A stretch of 64,000 nt of DNA from an uncultured Candidatus Melainabacteria bacterium (GCA_934757275.1 CAKVLN010000007.1:1-64000), one strand, 5' to 3'; numbered from the stretch's first letter, positions 18,340 through 26,459 are shown. Notes: generated from the letters alone by a model not told the origin. A program made the numbers and translations.

Positions 18340-19161
18340 ATGACAGTTTTAGAAAAATCATTAATTCACCCTTCAGCGGTTATTCACCCATCGGCAGAAA
18401 TTGCAGAGGGAGTAACAATTGGTCCTAACGTAGTTATAGGCGAAGGTGTTAAAATCGGAAAAGGCACAAGAGTTATCGCAAACGCTTATATTGAATTTGC
18501 AGAAATTGGTGAAAACTGTACAATTTCTCCATTCGCAACTATTGGTTCTGAACCTCAAGACCTTGGTTACAAAGGCGAAGCAACAAAAGTTGTTATCGGC
18601 GACGAAACTATTATTAAAGAAAACGTAACTATCCACAGAGGTGCAGCTTGTGGTGATTTCACTACAAGAATCGGTAATAAATGTTTATTAATGGTTGGCT
18701 CTCACATAGCTCACAACTGTGTGCTTGCAGATCAAGTAATCTTAGCTAACTTAGTAACTCTTGGCGGTCACGTTCACGTTGGCTTTGGTGCATTCGTTGG
18801 TGGTATGAGCGTATTCCACCAAAACATTAGAATTGGTGATATGGCAATCATTAGCGGTTTCTCAGCATCAAGACAAGACATTTTGCCATACTCAAAAGGC
18901 GAAGGCAGACCACCAGTTCCTCGTGGTTTGAACGTTATTGCGATGAAACGTAGAGGAGTTTCTCAAGAAATCAGAACTGCTACTAACGAAGCATTCAAAT
19001 TATTGATATCAGAAGAATATAACACTTCTCAAGCTATTGAAAAGATTAAAGCAGAAATTCCAATGAACGAATATATTGAAAAAATGATTGATTTCATTCA
19101 AACTTCAAAACGTGGTGTTCTTCTAAAATCACACAAATCTGGTTATCAATCATTAGATTAA
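18340..19161 (+). CDS. lpxA: Acyl-ACP--UDP-N-acetylglucosamine O-acyltransferase
   Basis: LpxA makes the first committed step of lipid A, transferring a hydroxyacyl chain to UDP-GlcNAc. The 273-aa protein is a left-handed beta helix of hexapeptide repeats (VIHPSAEIAEGVTIGPNVVI) with the catalytic His in GSHIAHNC, the motif IHRGA, and the C-terminal helical part after GLNVIAMKRRG. An in-frame ATG at 18328 exists, but GGAG at 18330-18333 fits the ATG at 18340 better. Its presence implies an outer membrane with lipopolysaccharide. lpxB, lpxD and fabZ are not adjacent. Confidence 0.93.
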   Translation: MTVLEKSLIHPSAVIHPSAEIAEGVTIGPNVVIGEGVKIGKGTRVIANAYIEFAEIGENCTISPFATIGSEPQDLGYKGEATKVVIGDETIIKENVTIHRGAACGDFTTRIGNKCLLMVGSHIAHNCVLADQVILANLVTLGGHVHVGFGAFVGGMSVFHQNIRIGDMAIISGFSASRQDILPYSKGEGRPPVPRGLNVIAMKRRGVSQEIRTATNEAFKLLISEEYNTSQAIEKIKAEIPMNEYIEKMIDFIQTSKRGVLLKSHKSGYQSLD

Positions 19162-19181
19162 TAGAAAAGATTGAAAAAAGA

Positions 19182-19214
19182 AAAAGACTGACATTGAAAA
19201 AATGCCAGTCTTTT
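19182..19214 (+). terminator. Rho-independent terminator of lpxA
   Basis: AAAAGACTG(a)CATT pairs with AATG(c)CAGTCTTTT around a GAAAA loop, beginning about 20 bases after the lpxA stop. Confidence 0.8.
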
Positions 19215-19366
19215 ATTATTAAGTACAATAAGGGTAATTTTTACAATTATTATTTTAGACGTTGTTTTCTTTGTAAATGTTAAGTAATGTAAAGGTATTG
19301 AAACTCCCTCTATTATTGCATTAAAGCTCTTTATAAAATTTTAATAAAATTTTTAAAACAATTTTC

Positions 19367-19396
19367 TTGACATTAAAATCTTATGTGCAATAATAT
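19367..19396 (+). promoter_or_regulatory. Promoter with consensus -35 in an ORF-free region
   Basis: A consensus TTGACA (19367-19372) and TAATAT (19391-19396) are 18 bases apart, about 170 bases downstream of the lpxA terminator. It points into the stretch ending in the terminator at 19522-19553. Confidence 0.45.
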
Positions 19397-19401
19397 TAGT
19401 A

Positions 19402-19553
19402 CACACTTTAAGTGTAGCCGAAACACTAAATAGCAAAAGAAAAATATATAAAACCCCAAAAATCATATAAACTCCTAGATAATAAACACTAAAAAGACCA
19501 TTAGGATGCAGAAAACAAAACCCACTCGAAACACACACCGAGTGGTTTTTTTT
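19402..19553 (+). ncRNA. Candidate small RNA of about 150 nt
   Basis: The stretch lies between a good promoter and a strong terminator and holds no credible ORF. It starts with a small hairpin (ACACTTTAAGTGT) and is otherwise A-rich and weakly structured until the terminator stem. No known RNA family was recognised. The terminator could instead serve only the gene on the other strand. The rest of the 410-base gap between lpxA and the export ATPase gene shows nothing further. Confidence 0.3.
19522..19553. terminator. Bidirectional terminator between candidate sRNA and fliI-like gene
   Basis: CCACTCG (19522-19528) pairs with CGAGTGG (19539-19545), followed on the plus strand by eight T. On the minus strand the same stem is followed by GTTTTGTTTT, so it also fits as the end of the export ATPase gene. 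Confidence 0.85.
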
Positions 19554-19571
19554 ATGCTTTATAAAAGATAA

Positions 19572-20918
19572 TTAAACATCGACGCCAGACATCATGTTAA
19601 TTAAAGTGTCAATCGTGTTTTGCATGCTTACACTGTCAGTTGTTCTTTGTTGAAGGAATGCGTTTATTTTTGGCATCATTTCAATTGCGATATCAAGTTT
19701 TGGGTTTGATCCTGGTTGATACATACCTACATCAATCAAGTCCTTATTTTCTCTGTACATTGCCATAATTTTACGCAACTTACCAGCCGCCTCTTTATGT
19801 TCTTTAGAGGCAATTGCGGACATAAGTCTGGAAATACTTCCTAAAATATCAATCGCAGGATAGTGGTTTGCCTCTGCAACTTTTCTTGATAAGAAGATGT
19901 GACCGTCTGTAATACCACGCACTGTATCTACAATCGGGTCGTTAATATCGTCACCTTCCATCAATACTGTATAAAAGGCAGTAATTGAACCTTTTGGGCT
20001 GTTACCAGCTCTTTCCAAAACTTTTTGCAACCAAGAGAAAATTGAAGGCGGATAACCTTTCATTGTTGGAGGTTCCCCAATTGACAAACCAACTTCACGA
20101 CCCGCCATCGCACAACGAGTTACGGTATCCGTCATCAAGAAAACTTTTTTACCTTGATCTCTAAAATACTCACACACGGCAGTTGCAGTCAAAAGACATT
20201 TTTGTCTAATCAAAGGCGGTTGGTCGCCTGTTGAGCAAACCAAAACAGATTTCTTCATACCTTCAGGTCCTAAAGCATCTTCAACGAACTCTTTTACTTC
20301 TCTACCACGTTCACCGATTAGTGCAACGACGTTCACGTCTGCATCAGAGTTTCTCGCAATCATACCTAAAAGAGTACTTTTACCAACACCAGACCCTGCA
20401 AACAAGCCCATACGCTGACCGCAACCAAAGGTCAAACAAGAATCAATAGCTCTTACACCAGTAGAGAACATTTCTGTAATAATCGGACGTTCAAACGGCC
20501 CTGGAGGAGGACCTTCAACTGGACGCCATGTCGCACCTTCTATATTCAAGGGCTTGCCATCAATCGGGTCGCCCATCGGGTTAATCAATCTGCCAAGCAA
20601 AAAATCACCAACTGGAATAATAATAGGTTGACCGGTTGTTGTAACAAGACTACCTTGCCCAATTCCAGCTCCGTCATAAAGCAAAAGCAATTGAGCAGCA
20701 TCACCTTTAAAGGCAACAACTTCGGCAGGCTTTTTTTCTCCGTTTGCAGCTTCTATATAACACAAATCACCAATTTTCAGCCCTGGAAGTTTTACCTCAA
20801 CGGTTAAACCTAATAACTTTGAAACGCTGCCTTTATATTGGTACAAGTCAACATTTTCAATCTTGCTATGCACCTTTTGTTTAAGCTCGTCTAAATACTC
20901 TTGATTAACGCCTTCCAT
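19572..20918 (-). CDS. FliI/SctN-type export ATPase
   Basis: A 448-aa hexameric ATPase of the flagellar/type III secretion class. Walker A is GLFAGSGVGKSTLLGMIAR (about residues 170-190). GERGREVKEF, the Walker B region VFLMTDTVTRCA, PPTMKGYPPSIFSWLQKVLERAG and YPAIDILGSISRL are typical of FliI/SctN rather than F1-ATPase beta. It would energise or unfold substrates at a type III export gate. No FliH, FliJ, FlhA/B or other secretion gene is near it, so whether it serves a flagellum or an injectisome cannot be decided here. There is no Shine-Dalgarno site. A TATGCTAAAAT box ends six bases before the ATG. Confidence 0.85.
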   Translation of the reverse strand: MEGVNQEYLDELKQKVHSKIENVDLYQYKGSVSKLLGLTVEVKLPGLKIGDLCYIEAANGEKKPAEVVAFKGDAAQLLLLYDGAGIGQGSLVTTTGQPIIIPVGDFLLGRLINPMGDPIDGKPLNIEGATWRPVEGPPPGPFERPIITEMFSTGVRAIDSCLTFGCGQRMGLFAGSGVGKSTLLGMIARNSDADVNVVALIGERGREVKEFVEDALGPEGMKKSVLVCSTGDQPPLIRQKCLLTATAVCEYFRDQGKKVFLMTDTVTRCAMAGREVGLSIGEPPTMKGYPPSIFSWLQKVLERAGNSPKGSITAFYTVLMEGDDINDPIVDTVRGITDGHIFLSRKVAEANHYPAIDILGSISRLMSAIASKEHKEAAGKLRKIMAMYRENKDLIDVGMYQPGSNPKLDIAIEMMPKINAFLQQRTTDSVSMQNTIDTLINMMSGVDV

Positions 20919-20924
20919 AAATTT

Positions 20925-20954
20925 ATTTTAGCATAGTTTTTCACAAATCAGCAA
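20925..20954 (-). promoter_or_regulatory. Extended -10 promoter for a leaderless fliI-like mRNA
   Basis: On the minus strand TTGCTG (20954-20949), 18 bases, then TAAAAT (20930-20925) preceded by TATGC. Six bases later is the ATG at 20918, so transcription should begin at or next to the start codon. Confidence 0.55.
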
Positions 20955-21043
20955 GAGATTGTTTGGCAAAAGTGAAGTCATTAACGTTTTGTTAAATGTA
21001 ATCGCAGAAGGTTATAAAATAAATTACTAATGTAAATTCTTGT

Positions 21044-21069
21044 GGTGCGCCGCAGGCGCACCTTTTTTT
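21044..21069 (+). terminator. Orphan Rho-independent terminator
   Basis: GGTGCGCC (21044-21051) and GGCGCACC (21055-21062) form an 8-bp GC-rich stem with a 3-base loop, followed by seven T on the plus strand. No plus-strand gene lies upstream of it, and the minus-strand side has no T-tract. Confidence 0.7.
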
Positions 21070-21087
21070 GCTATTTTTTATTTGGAC

Positions 21088-21224
21088 AGTAATGCGAAGG
21101 CGGGAAAGAGTGTTAATAACTATTTTCATTTTAATCAATACCCACCCGCATTCGTAGCTTTCGCAAAGCTCAAGCACGACTGCGACCTCCCTAACTAGTG
21201 AAGTTGAACTCCTTCTCTAGTTAG
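21088..21224. repeat. Structured GC-richer intergenic element
   Basis: Three hairpins can be seen. A long imperfect one pairs CGAAGGCGGG near 21097 with CCCGCATTCG near 21150. AGCTTT(cgc)AAAGCT follows. Then CTAACTAG (21191-21198) pairs with CTAGTTAG (21217-21224) with GAAG/CTTC inside. No ORF fits. It lies in the 365-base gap between the export ATPase and the FAD dehydrogenase genes. A fourth stem, TTGTTGGGC/GCCCAACAA at 21257-21279, precedes the latter's stop codon. It may be a dispersed element or an unrecognised RNA. Confidence 0.35.
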
Positions 21225-21283
21225 AGCACTAGAACCTTTCTGTTAGTTTTTGGTTTGTTGGGCTTTCTGCCCAACAAAATCTC

Positions 21284-22660
21284 TTATCCTCTTGCACAAA
21301 TTGTTTGAGCAACATAAACGCCAGACGCAGAAGCCTGTATCAATCCTCTTGTAACACCAGCACCATCACCGATTGTAAACAAGTTTTTAACACCTTCTGT
21401 TTCCAGTTCATCTGTCAACTTAACTCTTGCTGAATAGAATTTAACCTCAATACCATAAAGCAAAGTATATCTAGAAGCAGTTCCTGGAGCAATTTTATCA
21501 AGTGCAAAAAGCATTTCAATAATACTTTTCATTTGTCTATAAGGAATTACCAAGCTCAAATCGCCAGGAGTTGCGCAGCTCAAAGTTGGTGTGATTATAC
21601 TTGATTTAATTCTATCTGGAGTTGAACGTCTGCCTTCTAACAAGTCGCCAAATCTTTGAACCAAGATTCCGCCAGCAAGCATATTTGCCAAGCTTGCAAT
21701 ATGTTGACCATAAGCAATTGGTTGTTTAAATGGTTCAGTAAATTTTTTGCTAACTAAAAGTGCAAAGTTCGTATTATTAGTCTTAATATTCGCATAGCTA
21801 TGGCCGTTAACAGTCGCAATGCCATTATAGTTTTCTTGAACAACTTCACCATTTGGGTTCATACAGAAAGTACGAACCTCGTCACCAAAGGTTGGTGAAT
21901 AATAAACCAATTTTGACTCATACAATTTATCTGTCAAAGGCGCAAAAACTGGCGCAGGAAGTTCGACACGCACACCAACGTCAACGGCATTATTTACCAT
22001 GCCGATTTTGTTTTTTGCAAACTCATGCGTCAACCAATCCGCCCCTTCTCTCCCTGGAGCAATAATCGTATATTCTGCCTTTATTGTTTCGCCATTATCA
22101 AGTACAATACCTTTTACTTGTTCGCATTCAACAATCAAGCTTTGCGCAGTAACATTATTTAAAATAGTAATTCTTTCGTCCAAATAGTCTTGCATGTGTT
22201 TCAAGACATCTAAGCTACGTTCTGTACCAAGGTGTCTTACAGGTGAATGAACAAGTTTCAATTCTGCCAAAGCAGCTTGACGTTCAATCTCTCTAAACAC
22301 TTCCATATTAGTACCAAAAACCTCGTCAGTAGCACCGTGTTCTAAGTACATATTATCTGCGTAATTAATTAGTTCTTCAACCTTTTCACGGCTCATATAA
22401 TCTACCAAATGTCCGCCAACATCAGGTGTAAGTGTCAATTTGCCGTCTGAAAACGCACCAGCACCGCCCCAACCGCAAAGCAAACCGCAACGTTTACAGT
22501 TTACACATTTTGGAGAACCTTCTCTGATTGGGCACTTTCTTTTTTCAATTTTTTGCCCCTTTTCGATTAAAACAACCTTCCACTCTGGACGAAGTTTTAC
22601 AATCTCTAAAGCAGAAAAAATCCCCGCTGGTCCAGCACCAATAATCGCTACATTGTACAT
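21284..22660 (-). CDS. FAD-dependent dehydrogenase (COG2509-like)
   Basis: 458 aa. The N-terminal dinucleotide-binding motif is NVAIIGAGPAGIFSALE (residues 3-19). A cysteine cluster KCPIREGSPKCVNCKRC followed by GLLCGWGGAGAFSDGKL is characteristic of this uncharacterised FAD dehydrogenase family. The C-terminus has LFTIGDGAGVTRGLIQASASG, the second FAD contact. The partner and substrate are unknown. A TTG lies directly before the ATG at 22660. The ATG is chosen because it is the stronger codon and GGAG lies nine bases away. It is probably cytoplasmic. Confidence 0.8.
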   Translation of the reverse strand: MYNVAIIGAGPAGIFSALEIVKLRPEWKVVLIEKGQKIEKRKCPIREGSPKCVNCKRCGLLCGWGGAGAFSDGKLTLTPDVGGHLVDYMSREKVEELINYADNMYLEHGATDEVFGTNMEVFREIERQAALAELKLVHSPVRHLGTERSLDVLKHMQDYLDERITILNNVTAQSLIVECEQVKGIVLDNGETIKAEYTIIAPGREGADWLTHEFAKNKIGMVNNAVDVGVRVELPAPVFAPLTDKLYESKLVYYSPTFGDEVRTFCMNPNGEVVQENYNGIATVNGHSYANIKTNNTNFALLVSKKFTEPFKQPIAYGQHIASLANMLAGGILVQRFGDLLEGRRSTPDRIKSSIITPTLSCATPGDLSLVIPYRQMKSIIEMLFALDKIAPGTASRYTLLYGIEVKFYSARVKLTDELETEGVKNLFTIGDGAGVTRGLIQASASGVYVAQTICARG

Positions 22661-22858
22661 CAATTCTAACTCCTAAATACTACCCTATTACTTATTTATA
22701 TTAAATCAAAAAATAAACAAACACAAGGCTGGGTTAAATTTAGAAAATCTACAAAAATGGATTACTAATGTGGGCTTTTATATATACTTTTTAACTATGC
22801 AAGCATTATTCTAAAGAGTGATTTTTCATAAAATTCATTACAATTCTTTACATGTCGA

Positions 22859-22887
22859 TTGCTAGAGGCGAGATTTTATGCTAAAAT
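22859..22887 (+). promoter_or_regulatory. Extended -10 promoter for a 50-aa gene
   Basis: TTGCTA (22859-22864), 17 bases, TAAAAT (22882-22887) preceded by TATGC. It would give a leader of about 65 bases before the ATG at 22959. The rest of the 298-base gap upstream (22661-22858) shows no gene. Confidence 0.6.
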
Positions 22888-22958
22888 ATACGCATAAAAT
22901 GTGTGGGAATTAACTGAATTTTATATAAATGTGTGTTACTAATATAGGAGAAAAAACT

Positions 22959-23111
22959 ATGAAACTTATCTCTAAAGAAATCAAAACAGTTAAATCTGCA
23001 TTCAACGATGAATTTGAAAACTACTTGAAAAAGCAACAATTAAAAACTACTTTTAATGGTACAGAATTGGAGTCTTTTTCGTGGTACAGAAAAGCCTTAG
23101 GTTTGGCTTAA
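22959..23111 (+). CDS. Small protein of 50 aa, unknown
   Basis: The ORF starts MKLISKEIKTVKSAFNDEFE and ends SWYRKALGLA. The ATG is chosen because TAGGAG lies eight bases upstream. An in-frame upstream extension (from 22929) has no such signal. The protein is charged, probably helical, and soluble. A good promoter in front and a strong hairpin behind support a real monocistronic gene. No family was recognised. Confidence 0.55.
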   Translation: MKLISKEIKTVKSAFNDEFENYLKKQQLKTTFNGTELESFSWYRKALGLA

Positions 23112-23175
23112 TTTAGTTTAATTTCTTGCTAAATTTTTAACAAAAGATTTTGGGAGTATGGAAATTTTAAATTAA

Positions 23176-23212
23176 GTAAGGCGTGAATTTGCATAGCAAA
23201 TTCACGCCTTAC
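23176..23212. terminator. 17-bp perfect hairpin between convergent genes
   Basis: GTAAGGCGTGAATTTGC pairs perfectly with GCAAATTCACGCCTTAC around ATA. T-tracts on either side are weak, yet its position between the ends of two convergent genes fits a bidirectional transcription stop. Confidence 0.55.
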
Positions 23213-23226
23213 TACTTTATATCTTA

Positions 23227-23898
23227 CTACTTTTTATTTCCGACTTCATTACCTGGTATCATTAGAGCTGCAGGAATAACTCTTGCAATCGCATGTACAA
23301 TCGGTGATGCTGATACATAAGATGCTGCTACGACTGCATCATCAAGGTGGGCTGAAAAATCTGTTATTTTCATATCTCTACCTTCTTTTTGACGGAAAAT
23401 AAAATTGTTAACACGATTCATAATAACGTTTGCTAAATAAACTCCCGCAAATATACCTGCAACAGCACCACAAGTTTTTGCAACTTTACCGTATTTACCT
23501 AATTTATCAGACAAAAAGTCAACAGTTAAAATAGGAATGGAAACGTTACCAACCTGCATCAAAGCTTCACGACGTTTTTCTTTTCTTGCTTTTGGGTCTT
23601 TGTCTATCATGTAACCACCAGCTAAACCACCCAAAACTGACCCTACACCAATCGGAATAACTTGTTCATCATGATATTGAACTTTCGCCAAATAAGAATT
23701 TTTAATGTTTTTAAACATTTTTGAAGGTTTTAGTGAATATCCTGCTCTTTTTGCTAAAATAGCGCAACTAGCGACTGTACCCAATGCAGACATGCCGGCA
23801 ATAACCGCCTTCTGTTTTTTAGAGTACGGATTTTTCTGCTCAGCTTCATCAAAATGTTTAAAACTTTGAGTATTATAATTTACAGGACTAATGTTCAT
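23227..23898 (-). CDS. Membrane protein with lineage-type N-terminus
   Basis: 223 aa, beginning MNISPVNYNTQSFKHFDEAE. This 'M-x-I...SFK' opening recurs in other orphans here. Three or more hydrophobic, Gly-rich segments follow (AVIAGMSALGTVASCAILA, IPIGVGSVLGGLAGGYM, CGAVAGIFAGVYLANVI). There is no cleavable signal peptide. Function unknown. It is transcribed away from the 158-aa gene behind it on the same strand with a 64-base gap. Confidence 0.6.
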   Translation of the reverse strand: MNISPVNYNTQSFKHFDEAEQKNPYSKKQKAVIAGMSALGTVASCAILAKRAGYSLKPSKMFKNIKNSYLAKVQYHDEQVIPIGVGSVLGGLAGGYMIDKDPKARKEKRREALMQVGNVSIPILTVDFLSDKLGKYGKVAKTCGAVAGIFAGVYLANVIMNRVNNFIFRQKEGRDMKITDFSAHLDDAVVAASYVSASPIVHAIARVIPAALMIPGNEVGNKK

Positions 23899-23962
23899 AT
23901 TACTACCTTCTAGATATTGTAAAACATGAACAAAATAAAAATTGCTTATATCTTAAAATATC

Positions 23963-24439
23963 TTAACAAACAGGTGAATAGAATTTAGAAATTTCTTCAA
24001 AGTACTTCTCTAATGCCTTATAGCCATTATATATTTCGTTTGTAACGGTTGCATATCTGCTTGCGATTATGTACTTGAGTTCTTTGCATCTTATTTGAAG
24101 CAAATCATCAGCATCTTTTCTCAAATGTTCGTTACCTGAAGTTGACCATTTTTTCAAATAAGAAAGTTCTTCATTAATCTGTTTTATAGTAGAAAATTCT
24201 AAAGTATTGAAATCGTATTTTTTAAGAAGTTGTAATTCAGAATTAGTAATTCTGCTCTGCACGGCTTGAAAACGATAAATCTTCTTTATTATTACATAGT
24301 TATCAGCAATTCTTCTATGAGAATAAGGCACTGCACTTTTTGCCAACAAAGCAGACGTTGAAAGCGCTGTAAATGCATCATCATCTCTTGAAAATGTACT
24401 CTGTATAGGATTAATCGTTTCAATCTTCTTATTAATCAC
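23963..24439 (-). CDS. Hypothetical helical protein
   Basis: 158 aa from a GTG at 24439, nine bases after AAGGAG. The frame stays open to 24577, but that upstream part runs into a dispersed repeat (24554-24586), and its translation there is an artefact of the repeat. The protein starts MINKKIETINPIQSTFSRDD by this choice (GTG read as Met) and is then mostly charged helix (residues 60-150, rich in L, K, Y). No motif was recognised. It lies upstream of the 223-aa membrane protein on the same strand and may share its transcript. Confidence 0.5.
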   Translation of the reverse strand: MINKKIETINPIQSTFSRDDDAFTALSTSALLAKSAVPYSHRRIADNYVIIKKIYRFQAVQSRITNSELQLLKKYDFNTLEFSTIKQINEELSYLKKWSTSGNEHLRKDADDLLQIRCKELKYIIASRYATVTNEIYNGYKALEKYFEEISKFYSPVC

Positions 24440-24553
24440 GAGCCCAAACTCCTTTTCCCTCTTTACAAGACTATCATATATTAAGCATGCCAACTTGTCA
24501 TTAAAATTTGAAAAAATTTTACATAAATTAAAAAAGTGGATTAAAAATAAAGA

Positions 24554-24586
24554 CCTCACCCCAGCCCTTTCCTGCAAGGAAAGGGC
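24554..24586. repeat. Dispersed repeat CCTCACCC-type, copy 1
   Basis: CCTCACCCCAGCCC followed by a TTTCC/GGAAA stem. It belongs to the same family as 31508-31540 and, in reverse orientation, 41109-41140. Confidence 0.6.
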
Positions 24587-24612
24587 GTTAGTACCATTTG
24601 TTTATCTAAAAA

Positions 24613-24650
24613 AACAAAAAAAAAGACGGCTTAAAAATAAGTCGTCTTTT
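24613..24650 (-). terminator. Rho-independent terminator of metK
   Basis: AAAAGACGgCTTA (24621-24633) pairs with TAAGtCGTCTTTT (24638-24650). On the minus strand it is followed by a long T-tract. It starts about 20 bases after the metK stop. Confidence 0.85.
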
Positions 24651-24670
24651 TTAAGAATATTTCTAAAAAA

Positions 24671-25942
24671 TTAGCATAGTGCGCAAGAGCTATCTAATGC
24701 CTTTTTTAAAACATCTACCTTATCCAATTGTTCCCAAGGTAGATTTAAGTCCGTACGTCCTAAGTGACCGTAAGCAGCTAGTTTTTGGTAGAATTTACCA
24801 CCATTTTTAGCTGGCAAGTTTCTCAAATCGAAGTTTGAAATAATTGCAGCTGGTCTTAAATCAAAGTTTGCACGAACTAATTCTGAAATTTCGTCATCAG
24901 AAATCTTACCTGTTCCAAATGTATCTACGAAAATTGAAATAGGTTCTGCAACACCAATTGCATAAGCCAATTCGATTTCGCATTTTTCAGCAAGTCCTGC
25001 TGCTACAATGTTTTTAGCAACATATCTTGATGCATAAGCTGCTGATCTATCAACCTTCGTTGGATCTTTACCAGAGAAAGCTCCGCCGCCGTGACGAGAA
25101 TAACCACCGTAAGTATCTACGATAATTTTTCTACCAGTTAAACCTGAATCGCCTTGTGGACCACCAACTACAAATCTTCCAGATGGGTTGATTAAAATAA
25201 TTGTGTCGCTATCAAGTTTGATTGATTCTGTTTCAAAAACGTAGTCAATAACGCATCTCTTCAAGTCATTTCTAATAATTTCTTGAACTTTTGAGTTATC
25301 GCTAATACCGTTAATTTCTGCTGCGTGTTGAGTAGAAAGCAACACAGTATGTATTCTTGATGGTTTTCCATCAACATATTCAACTGTAACTTGAGATTTT
25401 CCGTCTGGTCTTAAATATTTCAAAATGCCTTCTTTTCTAACTTGAGCCAAACGGTATGATAATTTGTGAGCCAAGCTGATTGGAAGTGGCATTAATTCTG
25501 GAGTTTCGTTACAAGCATAACCGAACATAATACCTTGGTCGCCTGCACCGATGTTTTCAGTTTCTGATTTTGAAGTATCAGCGTTTTCGCATCTGCTTTC
25601 TAAAGCCTTATTTACACCACCAGCGATGTCAACAGACTGTTCATCAATACTTGTCAAAACTGCACAAGTATCGCAGTCAAAACCGCCGCCAGCTTGTCCT
25701 TCATAACCGATATTTCTAACAGTATTTCTAACAACTTGCGGAATATCTACATAACAATTTGATGTAATTTCACCACAAACAAGAACCATACCAGTTGTAG
25801 CAGTCGTTTCGGCAGCTACTCTTGATTGGGGATCTTTTGTTAAAAATTCATCTAATATTGCGTCTGAAATTTGATCGCATACTTTGTCTGGGTGTCCTTC
25901 TGTAACTGATTCAGAAGTGAACAAGAATTTTTTTGATGTCAT
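24671..25942 (-). CDS. metK: S-adenosylmethionine synthetase
   Basis: MetK makes SAM from methionine and ATP. The 423-aa sequence has [20 protein letters not shown] at the N-terminus, the ATP motif [12 protein letters not shown] and the P-loop-like [19 protein letters not shown], all intact. It is some 30-40 residues longer than the E. coli enzyme. The extra length is within the family range. AAGGAG lies seven bases before the ATG and is complementary to a loop in a pseudoknot (25952-25995), which suggests translational feedback. The gene ends in its own terminator and is monocistronic. Confidence 0.97.
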   Translation of the reverse strand: MTSKKFLFTSESVTEGHPDKVCDQISDAILDEFLTKDPQSRVAAETTATTGMVLVCGEITSNCYVDIPQVVRNTVRNIGYEGQAGGGFDCDTCAVLTSIDEQSVDIAGGVNKALESRCENADTSKSETENIGAGDQGIMFGYACNETPELMPLPISLAHKLSYRLAQVRKEGILKYLRPDGKSQVTVEYVDGKPSRIHTVLLSTQHAAEINGISDNSKVQEIIRNDLKRCVIDYVFETESIKLDSDTIILINPSGRFVVGGPQGDSGLTGRKIIVDTYGGYSRHGGGAFSGKDPTKVDRSAAYASRYVAKNIVAAGLAEKCEIELAYAIGVAEPISIFVDTFGTGKISDDEISELVRANFDLRPAAIISNFDLRNLPAKNGGKFYQKLAAYGHLGRTDLNLPWEQLDKVDVLKKALDSSCALC

Positions 25943-25951
25943 CTTTTTTCT

Positions 25952-25995
25952 CCTTAATTTATATTACTCGGTAAGGTTTTTAATTCCGACCCGAG
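25952..25995 (-). promoter_or_regulatory. H-type pseudoknot covering the metK ribosome-binding site, candidate SAM riboswitch
   Basis: On the minus strand CTCGG (25995-25991) pairs with CCGAG (25971-25967). CCTTA (25976-25972), lying directly against the second arm, pairs with TAAGG (25956-25952), which contains the start of the Shine-Dalgarno AAGGAG. Loop 1 is 14 bases and A-rich at its end. Loop 3 is 10 bases, A/T only. The layout (stem 1, loop, stem 2, stem 1, loop, stem 2 with the RBS) is that of SAM-II and SAM-V riboswitches. The sequence itself does not match a class that I can name. Confidence 0.55.
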
Positions 25996-26090
25996 ATTAC
26001 ACATTAGCTACATTCTATTATGAAGGTCAAGAAAAATCAAGAAAATAAAGCGTTTTGCTTAACATTACTTAGAACTTTAAACTCAAACGC

Positions 26091-26120
26091 AAAAAAAAGG
26101 AATTCTTTGTTAGAATTCCT
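26091..26120 (-). terminator. Terminator downstream of the RHH regulator
   Basis: AGGAATTCT pairs with AGAATTCCT around a short loop, and on the minus strand it is followed by eight T. It lies about 125 bases past the stop of the CopG-like gene. A second palindrome, TTCCCCTCGAGGGGAA at 26211-26226, lies between them. Confidence 0.75.
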
Positions 26121-26246
26121 ATGGTTGTTTTTCTTTTTAATTTTTACTCTGTTCTTAATTTCTTCTCGTGTTTTCTTTTTTCTCGTGTTTAATTCCTATT
26201 TAATCCCTAATTCCCCTCGAGGGGAAAAATTCCCCATTTCCTGCCT

Positions 26247-26435
26247 CTAATCTAGTAGCGCCTCTAAAATTCTTGCATTTTTATCAGCCAATGTATTTTG
26301 TCTAACCTGTGATCTTGTGATGTAGCTTCTTAATGCTTCACGAATAAGTTCTGAACGTGATCTGCTTTCGTTTTCAGCTACTTCATCAATCTTGCCTAAA
26401 AAACTTTCAGGCATTGAAATTAATACTCTTGCCAT
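26247..26435 (-). CDS. Ribbon-helix-helix (CopG-type) DNA-binding protein
   Basis: 62 aa. MARVLISMPESFLGKIDEVA is the ribbon strand and first helix, and ESRSRSELIREALRSYI is the helix-turn-helix-like second part of the RHH fold. The C-terminal 18 residues are a charged tail. Such proteins bind DNA as dimers and act as regulators or antitoxins. No toxin gene lies on either side. A 39-bp region upstream with GTATACTTTAT inverted repeats is the probable operator, so autoregulation is likely. Confidence 0.85.
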   Translation of the reverse strand: MARVLISMPESFLGKIDEVAENESRSRSELIREALRSYITRSQVRQNTLADKNARILEALLD

Positions 26436-26459
26436 TTTAAATACTCCTTTTTATCTTCT

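Noticed and set aside
19353..19538. 61-aa minus-strand ORF
   Set aside because: It lies inside the sRNA/terminator region, has no RBS and no sensible composition.
24440..24577. Upstream extension of the 158-aa gene
   Set aside because: The first codons come from a dispersed repeat and there is no RBS, while GTG 24439 has AAGGAG.
26020..26250. 76-aa plus-strand ORF
   Set aside because: It spans a clear minus-strand terminator and has low-complexity Phe/Leu content without RBS.
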